A stretch of 64,000 nucleotides of DNA, from positions 25,447,986-25,511,985 of the forward strand of contig NC_053208.1 in assembly GCF_905163445.1 (NCBI RefSeq). Reading direction: 5' to 3'. Origin of the DNA: Pararge aegeria (lineage: Eukaryota; Arthropoda; Insecta; Lepidoptera; Nymphalidae). Positions 1-11,820 of this stretch are shown here, piece after piece. Under the pieces are notes generated by a model that was not told where the DNA came from, searched no databases, and worked only from the letters and a program-made list of their open reading frames with translations. How positions within the stretch are numbered: position 1 is the first letter of the stretch; each line of letters begins with the position of its first letter. The translations under genes were made by a program, and so were the position numbers.

Positions 1-1554
1 TTTGATAATTGGAACGGACTTCGTTAAACGGACGAAGAGTATCATAATGTGCTATTTTTTATCTCAAGAAAACCAACGGTTTCCAAGGGATTTGTAAAAA
101 AAATAACAACGACGAACGCGAGCAAACGTAATAACGTGCTGTGCTAATAATTATTATATTTTAAATAAGACAATAGCATTATTTTTAATTTGCGATTCCT
201 TAACAACTTCTTACGAATATACGCTCTAGTCATCATTTTCGATATCTCACGGTGTGTTGTGGTCCTTCATTAACTTCCAAATCTTCTGTGATGCAGGTTT
301 TATCGCGAAGCTTTCTTTCAAATTTTTTTGATTTTAAGCCAGCCTTTTTATGCATTTTATGCGGTCTTTATAATGTGTCACATCACAACTGTAACGGGTC
401 ATATTCTGTACATTAAATATTTTTTTTTAAAGATATTTTTACTTATAATAAAAATTGATCGGGATTGAACGGGTTGAATTCTGTACAACGAAGATATTCT
501 GGCAATTTTTTTTCATAGAGCACTCTATAATCGATTTTAAAGCCATAACTAATTTTTATTTCTTCTCTGTCTGTTCCTTGGCCGAGCATGACGATTAAAC
601 TACTGAATGAATTCAAAGTGCACTTGAGATGATGTGAAGTGTATCACGACTTAACTCGGTAAATGCTTATCTATTTAGATTTTTTGGTCATGGGTTGATG
701 ATAATCATGATAATAAATGCACAACCAACAGTAGATAGATTATAACTTGCTCAATTTTTTTGAAATGGGTCACATAGCGACTATTTACAGGTAAACACAG
801 CATGCATTAAAATGTTACAACGCATTCCTATAAATTATTTGCGGGTCGATTAATCAAATGTACAATTATACTATGCTTTACGAAACAAAACAAAAAAAAA
901 AACAGAAAATAAATATATCTTGATAAAATAGTTCATTAAAACTTTAATAAACATTAAACTTTAACTTAACTAAAATTTAAATCCGGCTTATCAGTAGAAA
1001 CAACATCTATAATTTTTCGTCTAAATTCTTATTGTTATTTATTACGAAATAATATATTTCGTTAAAATAATTCGTTATTGTTACGAAGAATATCTAAGTC
1101 ATTCTGCTTTTTCACAATCTTATTTTAACAATTCTAATCAATCTTTCAAACTTCCTAATTTGGTTTTGCAGCGCCTGTGATATAACAAATTACAAGGATA
1201 TCGTGGTGTATATAAAAGCCCACACCTCAGACTTTCGTTTGATTTTGAAAGAAGCTACATCTTTTTTACTACTTTTATTTACTTAATATCATAGGTTTGC
1301 ATAAATTTAATTGGGGCATTTGGTTCAATTTAGCACTACCAGTTCAGTTGAAATGTTTTGATGTAAGGTAGGTATCTGATTCATTGAGGAAGGTTTACTA
1401 CGTAGCGGTGCGAAGTGCATCGTGTAATTTGCACACGCTAGTAATTGATAAAATGGCAATGGCGTAGCATTCAATGCACCGACAGTGGATGTCACGTGCA
1501 TCAGAGTATTTTTTATTGCATTCTATTTTTGTTTTGTTGTTCATATTTGGAATA
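1..1554. other. AT-rich intergenic DNA, no gene seen
   Basis: No long reading frame, RNA gene or recognisable repeat is visible. A TATA-like string (TATATAAAAG, 1209-1218) is followed by an arthropod-initiator-like TCAGAC (1227-1232), but the ~20 base spacing is shorter than usual and no convincing reading frame follows, so this is a weak promoter candidate only. Confidence 0.5.
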
Positions 1555-1727
1555 TTGGATAGAAGTAGGTGTTACTTTGCGGAATTCCATGACATTATGA
1601 AAATTAAGCTTACACCAAACAGATCCCAAGCAATGTACCCCTGAATATAAGGATTGAAGAAACTATTAAGAACACCATACAGATTCACCTGCTTTTCGCG
1701 GAGTATATCAAATGAAGCTTAATATTT
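1555..1727 (+). mobile_element. MITE-A copy, internally deleted
   Basis: Starts TTGGATAGAAGTAGGTG and ends with the inverted counterpart (CTGCTTTTCGCGGAGTAT, then an AAGCTTAAT-like end). The same termini recur at 12545, 20565, 27622, 30982, 38862, 41909 and 62305. It is non-autonomous, with no reading frame. Confidence 0.7.
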
Positions 1728-2215
1728 ACAAGTTCATATTTTGTTTTTTTTTTTTAATTTCTAATCAAAATCCAAAATACCAAGTCTCATGGTTACAACT
1801 TCAGAAATGTCAAACTATCGCGCAATCTGTCTTGTCCTTTTAAACCCCTTTGTGAGTAGAAATTTAAATAATCCACTCTTTGGTACTTTCAGCCGCTGCG
1901 GTGTTAGGTAGCTAAAATAGCAATAATATATTTTTTTGCATTAAACATGGGTAACACATTAGAATTGGTAAATAGGTACAAAATAAAATCATACATGTTT
2001 TGTCATAAAAGCATGCACATTTTTTCCGGATAGAAATCTATTCAGTGGTTCATTTTATTTATGTTAAATCTATTCATTTATTTTAATATGGTAGTTGGTT
2101 GTCTGTAAGTCAGTCTGAAAAAGTAGTTTTAGAAGGTATTAAGATGTAACAATGGCTGTATGCCTAGTTGGATATTAATAGTAAACTCCAAAAAAATCTG
2201 CACAATGCCATTTAT

Positions 2216-2405
2216 AATAAATAAATAAACTACGACAATACACACAATATTATTATGAATAATATACATAAATACTTATAATATACAGATAAACAGTCAC
2301 TGAAAAACATCCATGTTCATCACGCAAACATGTTCCATTTGTGGGAATCGAACCAACGGCCATGGACTCAGAAAGCAAGGTCGCTGCCCACTGCGCCAGT
2401 CGGCA
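2216..2405 (-). repeat. tRNA-derived SINE, type 1
   Basis: The complement of the right end reads like a tRNA head: GCCGACTGGCGCAGTGGGC (A-box-like), then GGTTCGATTCC (B box). Toward the left it runs into an AT-rich tail with AATAAATAAATAAA. A second copy in the same orientation is at 44490-44762. Confidence 0.7.
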
Positions 2406-2766
2406 ATGATGTCTAACTAATTATAATAACGACGCCTTTTTTCTCGGAATATCTGTAATCATATTTTCGTGACAGCACAAAACTGCCTATATAATGCCAT
2501 TTTACCATTGAGGGCTGAACTACTAGGGGAAGGTTTTAGAAGAGAACCCTTGTTTCGTATCTTGCTTAATAGGGTGTAATGTTCGGAGCTAACTTTTTAC
2601 TTTTAATTTTATTTGTGTTTAAAATTAAATAGGTAAGCTAAACTAAAATATCAGAAATGGTTTATAGTAAAAAGGAATTATTTTGTAATATCTTTTAGTC
2701 GTTTTGATTGCAACTTAAAATCAATAATGCAGAGTACAGTCCCTTAGTTGAACAACGCAATCGTGA

Positions 2767-2838
2767 TCTTCGGTAGTATAGTGGCTAGAATTCCCGCTTG
2801 TCACGTGGGAGACCGGGGTTCGATTCCCTGCCGAGGAG
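2767..2838 (+). tRNA. tRNA-Asp (anticodon GTC)
   Basis: A 72 nt cloverleaf with no intron. The acceptor stem TCTTCGG (2767-2773) pairs with CCGAGGA (2831-2837) with one G-T wobble, followed by discriminator G at 2838. The D arm contains the A box (TAGTATAGTGG). The anticodon stem CCCGC/GTGGG encloses TT-GTC-AC. The T arm has GGTTCGATTCC. It matches the standard insect tRNA-Asp closely and all stems pair, so it is probably functional. It stands alone, with no other tRNA gene nearby. A T-rich run follows at 2841-2849 and could act as a pol III terminator. Confidence 0.93.
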
Positions 2839-2840
2839 AT

Positions 2841-4145
2841 ATTTTTTATTTTAGATTTATAATCTAAAATAAATAATATCTTCTTTTCTGCTTTTATTTT
2901 TTTAATTTAAAGAGTTCTATTATAATATTTAATACATTTTGTTGCTGGGCAGGTGCCACAACAACGGTTCATATCTTGAAAACTAGCTTGCAATTTGGAC
3001 ACTGACAAAGGTAAGTTTGTCTTGTCTGTCTTAGTTCTAAGTGAACAATATCGGCTGATGTTGCTGGTACATATCATTTTACAATTATAATGCTAAAATT
3101 CTATCATACGGTGTCTTTGTGAAATGTCTGCATCTTTTTTGATGCAAATAATTCACTTGTATACATGGTACAATGTCTGTTTTAAAACGAAAAACTTAAA
3201 TAATGCTACAGATAAAAGTAAAGTTAAGTTAAGTTTCCAAACAACATAATTTTTATCCTGGCTAGAACAAAGCGGTATAAGTCAACTAGTCTATCACAAC
3301 ATCAAAATAAGTTTAGCGTGTTTCTCATAGCGATATTAAGAAAACTACATGAAAAATTAACATAATTTCGGATCCGATGTCTTGAATTTGAAATGTGTTC
3401 TACGAGAGCTCGCGAAAAATAAACCTCCTCTTATTTATGCGCATTTGGTGTTGGCGATCGTTATTTTAGGTTATTTCTATCTATATGTTTTCCGATATAT
3501 CATAATTTGTTTCATTTACAGCTAACCATGTACCTATGCACCCTTGGTGTTAGCGTAACTTAAATTCTAGACTAAGTTTTAGAACATTATTAATATTATC
3601 GCAAAGTTTTAAGGTAATGTGTGCGGCCACAAATACAACATCAATCCGATCTCATATACTACTGTACTTACTGAGTAGTATATGTAGATACTGATTTAAA
3701 GCTCACGAGTTGAATACATAGCCAACTCAGTAGCGCGCCTTTGAAATCAACGTAGATTGATTAACGCGGTAGAGCGCCTTTGAAATCCTCGCGGATTTAG
3801 TTAATAAATTAACACAAAAAAAAAAGAATTATCACGAACATTTTACAACAATTTTTTTAATTTAAAGAGCATGATTTACCTTTTGTAAGTTTGAATAAAA
3901 ATATTATCCAGGTTCTACAAAGAATCTATTTATCATAATATACTACGTACACTAAACTATAAGAGGGAGGGAAGAACACTATACTATAGCCTGTTGTGTC
4001 AAACTGACTTCTAGTAAAGATAAAGAGTTTAGTTGGGCAGGAATTTTAGATTCAACATTAGTGTAAGACTTAATACACTGCATAAAATTTTATAATTTAA
4101 TTATTTGTCTAAGTAAAACTTTGGATTTCCCGTTCGTAGTTACTA
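2841..4145. other. Intergenic DNA with small repeats, no gene seen
   Basis: AT-rich with no supported gene. It contains an 11 bp palindrome (3653-3663 against 3674-3684) and an imperfect ~40 bp tandem pair around 3727-3800 sharing the core GCGCCTTTGAAATC. Confidence 0.5.
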
Positions 4146-4361
4146 CTAGTTAGTTAGGAAAGCGTCTAATTGCGTTATAACGGGGAAACCAACTCGTGAA
4201 AAGAATTTTCTTTCATTATCGTGAAATTGTTGCCACACCTCTTTACACCCTAGCCAACCGCGAGGCAGTTTTGTGGCGGGCTGATGGTGCGAGGCAACGC
4301 AACGACCCTTTTGTCCCTGTGTGTACCCGCCTTCGTTTTTCCTTGGGCGGATTGGGGTCAC
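4146..4361 (-). CDS. 71-codon reading frame of unknown nature
   Basis: Open from Met (complement of 4361) to a stop at 4146. The residues are mixed and basic, including the string GRCVASHHQPATKLPRGW, with no domain I recognise. GC content is higher than in the flanks and family K repeat lies just to the right, so it is more likely a remnant of a repeat than a host gene. Confidence 0.2.
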   Translation of the reverse strand: MTPIRPRKNEGGYTQGQKGRCVASHHQPATKLPRGWLGCKEVWQQFHDNERKFFSRVGFPVITQLDAFLTN

Positions 4362-4469
4362 AAGAATAATGTACTCGAGGGTCTAAATTGACAACTGACA
4401 ATAAAACTCTTCCCCGAGAATTCGTACTTTAATGAATCCGGTGCCGTGCCGCTTTACACCCCGCACGGC

Positions 4470-4760
4470 TAGCATGGGCAGGAGTTAGTTACATCCCCGG
4501 GAAAGGATAAAAAATTATCTTCTCCCACAGTTCTGAGAGCTCTGGCGCACAAGTGAAATTAATATCCAAATAATATAGGTGTAATAATAAACGGGAGTAG
4601 ACTTCTCTTATTCCCGTGCTTGGTATTTATTATATTTTATTATTTATTTATTTATTATTTTATTTATTTACTTATTTTCTTATTCTCTTACTTCTCTTGC
4701 AGGTGGACACGTCAATTATATCCCTTGTAAGTGGACATAATCGGAAATATAATTTTACGC
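4470..4760 (+). repeat. Family K dispersed repeat
   Basis: Runs from CACGGCTAGCATGGGCAGGA through CTGGCGCACAAGTG and TTATTCCCGTGCTTGG to CAGGTGGAC. The same blocks occur in opposite order and strand at 32330-32600. No coding content; class unknown. A T/A-rich TTTA stretch at 4630-4690 is internal low complexity. Confidence 0.6.
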
Positions 4761-5199
4761 CTAACTGGTGCTGTCTCTATGCTGATACTATTGTATGCCT
4801 TATTGGGTAACCCAGCTCATAGTGGAATAGACATTGTCTGTCGTATTTTCTTTAGGAAATGGGTACCCAATGTTCCATCTCATCTCGTAACCTATCTAGC
4901 TATTCCAACCACATAAACAGCCTTAGCATAACGATGTTCGGAAGCATACAATCTGCTAGTAGTATCTATCAAACAGAGATTCCTCACAAAGCCTGCAGAT
5001 TACAAAATAAAATGAAAATCAATGATCTGAATGATGATCTCCGCCATGTCTATCTGCCTGTATGAGTGCGATGAACTCAAAAAACTACTAAATATATTTT
5101 TAAACGGTTTTGATTCACCGACGGATTGAATAACTAGTTGGCTTAATATGAATATTTTTGAAATGTAAAGTAGATCTGTTACCACCGATTTTGATGGCA

Positions 5200-5430
5200 G
5201 ATTTTGTCGAGAAAAAGCTGGTAAAAAACTTAGCAGTTACTCTATTCCCACGTGAATAATTTTTCAATAATTAGTCTGTTTTCCGAGAGAAAGTCGAGTG
5301 ATGGGTTTCCAAGCGACCTACCTATTAAGAAATGTATGAATGATATAGTAATCTCACTGTAATATTTTTAAGTTTGTTTAAATTAATGCATTGGTATGTG
5401 GATATTTAATTTAGGAATCGTGTGATAAAA
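5200..5430 (-). mobile_element. Degenerate 3' end of LINE-J
   Basis: Resembles the tail blocks of the better copies at 52650-53155 and 57466-57905 (aligned words such as ACTTAGCAGTTACTCT, then TTAAGAAATGTATGAAT and TAGTAATCTC). Heavily mutated and without the usual FYREE-type frame. Confidence 0.5.
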
Positions 5431-5916
5431 ACTTATACTAAATCCCAAAAATTACTGGTATCGAAAGTGTTTAATTTAATATAGTTTTTTGTTAATCAGT
5501 TGCTCTGACTGGGAAAGAACTCGTAACCTCTGACTTATCATACTCACTACAGGCTATACTCACTACAGCGAGGGTGCCTCCAGCTTATTTTTACAATTGC
5601 AGTCAATACGCGGCTCTCCGATCAATTTCCAGGACAGTGTTTATTTTCATATTTATAAATACATTTTTTTTCACTGGTCACACGAGGTAGGCCCAGTCCG
5701 GAATAATTTTGAAACTCACTGTCTATAGAATATTTGAATACCTACGGAAGGAATAAATTAAATACCTCTTTGCTTGTATAAAGTCCTAGTGATTTCACAG
5801 CGCATGTCAGTTGGCCCGCTTGCTTGCGTAGATATCGAAACATTAAAAAAATATTGAGTTATAGCTGCACGGATGAAAATAAACCAAATATTAATATTAT
5901 CCAAAAACACTCAAGC

Positions 5917-6171
5917 TTATGACGTACGGGCAAGACATAAACTACAGCAAACGTGTCCTCTTACCGGCGAATAAAGCGCAGACATTAAATTCAGGGCACT
6001 TCTGGTCAGGCAGGGGTCTGGTCTGGGCTTCAGGGTTCTGCCTTTTGGACAAAGGAAGTTGGCGTGTCTGAAGACCAACAGTGGTAGTCTGATTTCTTCG
6101 TAACTTGAGATCTTGAACAGAGACACGGCACAGGAACGTGGTGCTTCTGTTCTCCGATAAAAGTGTGACAA
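5917..6171 (-). other. 84-codon open frame, no recognisable product
   Basis: Open on the minus strand from Met, Cys and Arg rich, with no motif or neighbour that supports a gene. Listed because it fills a repeat-free stretch. Chance or an old element is likelier than a host protein. Confidence 0.15.
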
Positions 6172-6278
6172 TACCTTGGGCCCCTCTTACTGCTAAGTCA
6201 TGTATATGCGGGAGCTTTCATACAAATATATAATAGTAAAAAAAAACCAATGTTTTTTAATGACTGCGTCATATTACT

Positions 6279-6575
6279 AAAGCGGCGATAGCCTAGTGGG
6301 TCAGGCTTCAGCTTTCCCTTCATGGAGACTTGTTCGAGCCAGGGCACCCATTAACTTTTCGGAGTTATGTGCGTTTATAATATAAGCAAGTTATATATCA
6401 CTTGCTTTAAAGGGGGAAGGAAAACATCGTGAGGAAACCTGCGTCCCTGAGAGTTTTATATAACATTTTCAAGGGCTTGTCAACCTATCCGCACTTGGCC
6501 AGCGTGGTAGACTACGGCCCAAATCCTTCTCATTCTACGAGGAGTGGTGCTGGTAACGGGATGATGATGATGACA
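6279..6575 (+). repeat. SINE-B, tRNA-derived, (GATGAT) tail
   Basis: The head AGCGGCGATAGCCTAGTGGG (A box) and TTGTTCGAGCC (B box) is followed by the body landmarks GGAAAACATCGTGAGGAAAC, GCACTTGGCCAGCGTGGTAG and TTCTCATTCTACGAGGAG, and ends in a GATGATGATGATGA tail. It is essentially full length. Other copies lie at 7105, 10378, 12680, 29213, 30735, 43895, 56965 and 61560. Confidence 0.85.
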
Positions 6576-6671
6576 TATTCTGTTACCCACTACTGGTTTT
6601 GTACTGTTGTTGCAACAGTACTTTTTGTATTAAATACATCTCAGTGCCTTTTTTTATTAATATATTTATAA

Positions 6672-7048
6672 AATACTAGCGTACCCAGCCCGCTTCGCAA
6701 GGCTAGATTTTGCTTTATTTTATTTAAACAATAAACTTACATCATTAAATTTTTAATTCAAGTCTCATAATATAATAAATCATTTATTTATCTCCGTATT
6801 CATTCTCTTCTATTCTCTTCTCGAGCGGGTGAAGATCATTATCTACACCCATGTACACCCAACAATAGAATATCATCATAGTAAATAAAAGCTGTATTTG
6901 ACAGTTTGACAGTTCAAAAATAGGAGTGATCCGATCGTCACCAAACTTTACAGGATTACTCGTCAGGTCGTGAAATCGGTCCAGCCGTTTCGGAGCCTAT
7001 ACGGAACATACCCACACACTTTCTCTTTTATATATATAGAGATATTTA
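6672..7048 (-). repeat. Family D repeat
   Basis: Left end ACTAGCGTACCCAGCCCGC is the complement of the family's right end. The body carries the phrase for a flanking GAAATCGGTCCAGCCGTTTC and ends in TATATATATAGAG. Similar elements are at 8965, 35316, 44765, 48700, 53157, 56615 and 63050. Confidence 0.6.
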
Positions 7049-7104
7049 ATAGACAATGTACTAAGATATTTGGCACCTTAATGAATGGAGTACAGTAATC
7101 CGGT

Positions 7105-7385
7105 CAAATACTGGGCACGGGTCTCCTAACACAATGAGAATGGGTTATGAGTGTAGTCCACCACTCTGGCCCAGTGCGGATTGGTGGACTCCACACACCT
7201 TTCTAAAACATTATAGAGAACTCTCAGGTATGCAAGTTTCCTCACGATGTTTTCCTTCACCTTTGAAACAAGTGATATTTTAATTACTTAAAACGTACAT
7301 AACTTTGAAAAGTTAGAGGTGCGTAGATTCGAACTCGGCCTCCCGAAAGAGAAGGCGAGCTCCTAACGACTGGGCTACAACCGCT
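7105..7385 (-). repeat. SINE-B, reverse orientation
   Basis: Complement of the 6279 copy. It carries CCCAGTGCGGATTGGTGGAC, TTTCCTCACGATGTTTTCC and, at its right end, the complement of the tRNA-like head (GATTCGAACTCGGCCTCCC, then AACGACTGGGCTACAACCGC). Confidence 0.8.
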
Positions 7386-7613
7386 TCAAAAAGCACAATA
7401 CTCGTATCTAAAATTAAATAATATCAGAAGTCGGCATTGTAATGTTATAATAATAAATAATTATCATAGCTGTATTACGAGAAATATAAGGTCACCTTGG
7501 AGACTTATGTGGGCTGCTTTATTGGAAAAGGTATGATAAGGTCGGGGTTATAGTAAGTGAAAAGGTGCTATTGTTATCGCTTCCGATTTACCATCAACCT
7601 TGTATATTGTATA

Positions 7614-7742
7614 GCAGGCCCAGTGCGGATTGGTGGACTTCACACACCTTGAAATAAATAAATAAACTATGACGATGCACTAATCGCCATCAAGCTCCAA
7701 AGTAAGCGTGTCTTTTACCGGAGTACCCGTAGTACTAAGATA
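7614..7742 (-). repeat. Fused fragments of SINE-B and SINE type 1
   Basis: 7614-7650 is a SINE-B scrap (GCCCAGTGCGGATTGGTGGA). From 7655 the tail block shared with the type 1 SINE copies at 2216 and 44490 begins (AATAAATAAATAAACTATGA, then GCCATCAAGCTCC). The joint suggests recombination or nested insertion. Confidence 0.5.
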
Positions 7743-7749
7743 ACTGATG

Positions 7750-8960
7750 AATTTGCAGGTGCAGCTTTATAGTTTAGTAAAAATAGCGATAATTTTTTAT
7801 ACATTTAAATATTTTATTCAGATTTGCGTGATTAATACACCTGTTGAAACTTCAATCACCCATCTCTTAACAACCAACTTACAAAAAAGGAGGAGGTTCT
7901 CAAGTCGGTTTTATTTATTTATTTTTATGTTACCTCAGAAAAGAATTTATTTTTTTTGTTTGCGGTTTGATTTTTAAGAGAATTTTAAGTAAAATGTAGA
8001 AAATTACTAGGTATACATCATATACTTCGTATTTGCCCTATTACATAGTAGTAAGTCAACAAAGTCTGTTTAGTTGTGTCAAGTTTTTTTTTGTTTAATT
8101 TTTAATCACGTCGGTACACACAACAATTGCGAAAAACCGTCTCGTGAGAGTCTACTACGTTTTTATCTGATGTATTTATTTGCTGGAAACAAGTAACGGT
8201 AAATATTATTGTGGTATTTGTTATACGTAGACTCCGCACGTCAGCTTAATCGTAGATTCCTGTGTATTTCACAGTCCCATGCCCGCAACCTGACTTCACC
8301 TTACTTCAGTTAAAACAGACATTTCAAGCAATTAATTATTCCTACTTACTTTTATTATATTATCATAAATGTGAAACAATAATGAATATACAATAAAGAA
8401 TTTTATATTAAGGTACTTATTGTATAAAGTATGAAACTTTGACCTAAATCGGCAAATGGATGGGTGACCTACGTGGAGGCATTCAATTCTATAGAATATG
8501 TTAAATATAGACTATCCCGGAAAAACTAGAAAATAAAATATTTAATACTAAATAGAATCTTACGAAATTTATACAACAAAAGTAAAACTAGAATAGCTTA
8601 GGCTACAATATTTCCTTAGATTGCTCAACCTTCGGCTTAAATATCGACAAAGATTCGATTCGATTCAGATTCACCTTAATCAGATTTGGTTCAGAGTTCA
8701 GGTTGGAGAGTTCAGAAAAAAAAATAGTTAACAGCTCTTTCAAAAAAGTAAAAGCTATTGGTGATATAGATAAATATATTTATTTAGGGTAGATTATAAA
8801 ATGATCACCTACAAATTTAACGAAAACAAAAATTAATAAAGTAAAACTTATGATAGGAAAAATACTGGACACTGAGAGAAGTAACAAAAATAGCATCTTA
8901 AAATGCCGACAAAGTGCTGAAATTACTCAAGTTACTGTACAATTTATCAAAATCTTTACA
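7750..8960. other. AT-rich intergenic DNA, no gene seen
   Basis: Low-complexity A/T tracts and no frame with recognisable content. An open stretch of 76 codons at 7747-7977 is Phe/Ile/Arg-rich and looks like AT-rich chance. Confidence 0.4.
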
Positions 8961-8964
8961 CTAT

Positions 8965-9185
8965 CCTAATAGTCTTACAAATGCAAAAGTTTGTATGCAT
9001 GGTTATTTGTTAGCGCAAAAACATCTAAACCAATATGACTGAATTTGGTAATGGAAATATATTAAACCTTGGATTGCCACACATACTGCTTCTTATGTCG
9101 GAAAAATGTACGGTTCCCGCAGTTTTGATAAAAAACCAAAAAACCGCGTACGAAGCCCCGGGCAATCGCTGGTCTTGTATAATAT
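8965..9185 (+). repeat. Family D repeat
   Basis: Begins near AAATGCAAAAGTTTGTATGC and ends TACGAAGCCCCGGGCAATCG, matching the family's start (reading like AATTGCGAAAGTTTGTGAG) and end (CGAAGTCGCGGGTAAAAGC). The two overlapping opposite reading frames here are by-products of the repeat. Confidence 0.55.
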
Positions 9186-9239
9186 TTGAACAGTTCCCTC
9201 GACTTCTACTGGTACCCACCGATAGACCATGACAATCAG

Positions 9240-9695
9240 ACTACTTGCAAAACATACTTACACCATTTCAAATATAAAAAAATATTAAACATCAGTTGTA
9301 AGTGACAGATTTCTAAAGTATCACAGAAATAAAAGTTCAACCGACGTAAGTAATTTAATTTATTTATTAATTTTTTGAATATTTCTTAATTTGTACTTAA
9401 ATTTTAATAATTAATGTTTATTGTTCATTTATTTACTTTTTGTGCTTTTTGGGTTTTTACCACAATAAACAAAAAATATTATTATAATTAAAAATATTAT
9501 ACCGTACCCGTACCCGTATTTTTTTAAGTTATTTAAAAAATTAACGTTACCACTGAAAGTAAAGAGTGGTTTACGATTGTCACACATAACGTGTAGGTAA
9601 GTTGTAAGGAAAGGAAGCCATATCTGGAAACAAGATGACATAACATCAAAAAAAGTATGCTAAGAGAAAGGATATTGTGCATTTATTATTTTGTT
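9240..9695. other. AT-rich spacer, no gene seen
   Basis: A/T-rich with runs of TTATTTATT and no supported feature. A short direct repeat CCGTACCCGTACCCGT lies near 9503. Confidence 0.4.
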
Positions 9696-9819
9696 TTTCT
9701 ACAAGTTAGCCCTTAACTTCACCATCAATCTGACTGCAATCTCACTATCAGCTGTATGAAACCCATTCCTATAATAAATTTCTACGTCATCGCACCAAAA
9801 AGCGAAATCGCTTAGCGAT

Positions 9820-9965
9820 ACGTTTTTGTTTACGGTGGTCACTAGCCACGGACAACGGCTCCCACGAGACCGGAACAGAGAAAATTCAGAAATTCCCAAA
9901 TTGTTCCCGCCGGGAATCGAACTCGGTATTTCCCACATATAACCTTCACCACTACGCCAGGGGAT
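9820..9965 (-). repeat. tRNA-like SINE fragment (family N)
   Basis: The complement contains a B-box-like string (GGGAATCGAACTCGG on the + strand). Flanking blocks (CTAGCCACGGACAACGGCTC and CACTACGCCAGGGGATCC) recur at 20945-21062. Followed by an ATC/GAT microsatellite at 9975-10015. Confidence 0.5.
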
Positions 9966-10377
9966 CCAAGGATCTCATCACCATCATCGTCATCATCATC
10001 GAATGATGATGATATTCCAGAGATGGTAAGAGAAAAAAAGAAGGTGGGTGTAGTACGAGAAAATGTCAATTATTTTATTTTATACCTGAAATTTTTATTT
10101 GCATTACAAAAATATTACATAATATGCTACTTGACAGTTCAAGCATCTTTGTAAATTACTAAAATGAACTTAAAAAAAATTAACTTAATTTTAAGCATAA
10201 TTAAGTTATATAATTTTAACGTACCGTTTGGTAACGGCAGATTTACCACACCTCTTTTTGCACACCTCTTAAGGACAAGATGGGTGTGGAAATATAACTG
10301 AGAATGGACAGCAGCGTCCTCTGTCCCATCATAGGATAGTGCTGATGATTATTATAATTTAATAATATATACGTAAA

Positions 10378-10712
10378 AAAGCGGTGACAGCCCAGTGGGT
10401 AAGGGTTCGGCTTTCCTTTTGTGGAGACCGAGTTCGAGCCCCGGCACGCACCACTGAGTTATCGGAGTTACGAACGTTTTTAATTTACGCAATTTAAATA
10501 TTTAAATAAAAAAATATATATTTAATTCTACGGTGAAGGAAAACATCGTGAGGAAACCTGCATGCGTGAGAGTTCTCCTGGATGTTCTCAACGGAGTGTG
10601 AAGTTTACCAATCCGCACTTGGCTAGCGTAGTAGACTACGGACTAAACCCTTCTCATTCTAGAGACCCGTGCCTTGTAGTAAGCCGATATTGGGTTAATG
10701 GTGATGATGAAT
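10378..10712 (+). repeat. SINE-B
   Basis: Full-length type: head AGCGGTGACAGCCCAGTGGG and GAGTTCGAGCCCCGG, body GGAAAACATCGTGAGGAAAC, CCAATCCGCACTTGGC, ending in a GGTGATGATGA tail. Confidence 0.85.
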
Positions 10713-10779
10713 ATATATTAAATTAACTAATTATGAAATATCGCTTAGCAAATGTAGAAACTTCAGCCTAATAGAATAT

Positions 10780-11750
10780 ACTGGGACTCCAATCGATCCA
10801 CCATCCCGTCTGGGCTGAGGGACGAAAGAGGGGTAAGGGCATGAGGTAAGGGAGGATGAGATGGGAAGAGGTGATACGGGGGAGAGGGGTACATCCGAAT
10901 GATATAGACCGCTTGATTGCAAACCGATCCAGTAGAGCTCGACGCGGTAAACAACTCTGTTCTGTGAACACGGTGCCATTTTTTGGCCCGAACTGCAGTT
11001 CCCAATGGGTGAGTTCTAAAACTAAATTCTGCTTTTTATTGTGTATGTGACGTGTGCATAGCGTGAATAGCGTGATAGATATTTTTTTTCAATTTCCATC
11101 AATGTCGTTTAATTATTAAATCGTATACTTATATATGAATAAGTATAGATCATTTGCGTCGATGTGATTTTTCGCCAGTTTACGCAAACTGTTTGTTGAT
11201 CTCAAGAAACACATGTTGATTCATTATGCATTCTTCCAAAGTGGCTCCGTCCGGCTCAACAAGTGTCACTAACGCGGCACGGTGTTCAACTTAGCAAACG
11301 TGATTCCGATAAAAAACTACGCCACAATAGGTATATAGGCGATGCTAGTTCGAATCAAGTAAACCAAACTTCTTTGTTTGGGTATCTTTCATATTTAAGT
11401 GTATGTTAAAAATCTGGACGAGTGTTTTAAATAGCATTTCGTTGCCTATAGATTTACTTGTTGTACCTCAGTACAATATGTCCTAGACGAAATCAATATT
11501 CAATAAGCTCCAAATATAGGAACGCTAAAATGCGCATGTAATTTAGAGAATTGTCCAGTGCGCAGGTCAGGTCACACCTATAGTCCTAGGACACCTAGAT
11601 TTTCGAACAAAGGCATCAATCAATATAATGATGGACGGCACTAAATATCAGCTATACGCTCATTGATTTAATATGTTACTATATTGCATACGGTCAGCAC
11701 AAAAATGCAACGCACTAACAAATGCAATAAAGAAGAGAGTGCTTACTGAC
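10780..11750 (+). mobile_element. Unclassified ~1 kb element I, copy 1
   Basis: A G-rich leader (10800-10890) leads into GGTACATCCGAATGATATAG, GCGGTAAACA, then CCAATGG followed by GTGAGTT, which looks like a splice donor. After ~150 bp come ATTATGCATTCTTCCAAA, GTCACTAACGCGGC, ACTACGCCACAATAGG and GTGCGCAGGTCAGG. The same ordered blocks occur at 50930-52010, and the later ones at 28275-29050. Short frames on both strands (64 to 82 codons) cross the G-rich part, but none is clearly real. Orientation was chosen from the donor-like site. Confidence 0.6.
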
Positions 11751-11820
11751 TTTTTTTTAACACCGAACGCAAAGAGTTCCAATGTTGTATCTGTGCGTCT
11801 GTGGAGCTTGAGCTCCCAAA

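Noticed and set aside
1209..1232. Core promoter (TATA plus initiator)
   Set aside because: Spacing is too short and no gene follows; kept only as a remark.
10731..11005. Several overlapping minus-strand frames in the G-rich leader of element I
   Set aside because: All three frames are open because of low stop density in C-rich sequence; none is favoured.
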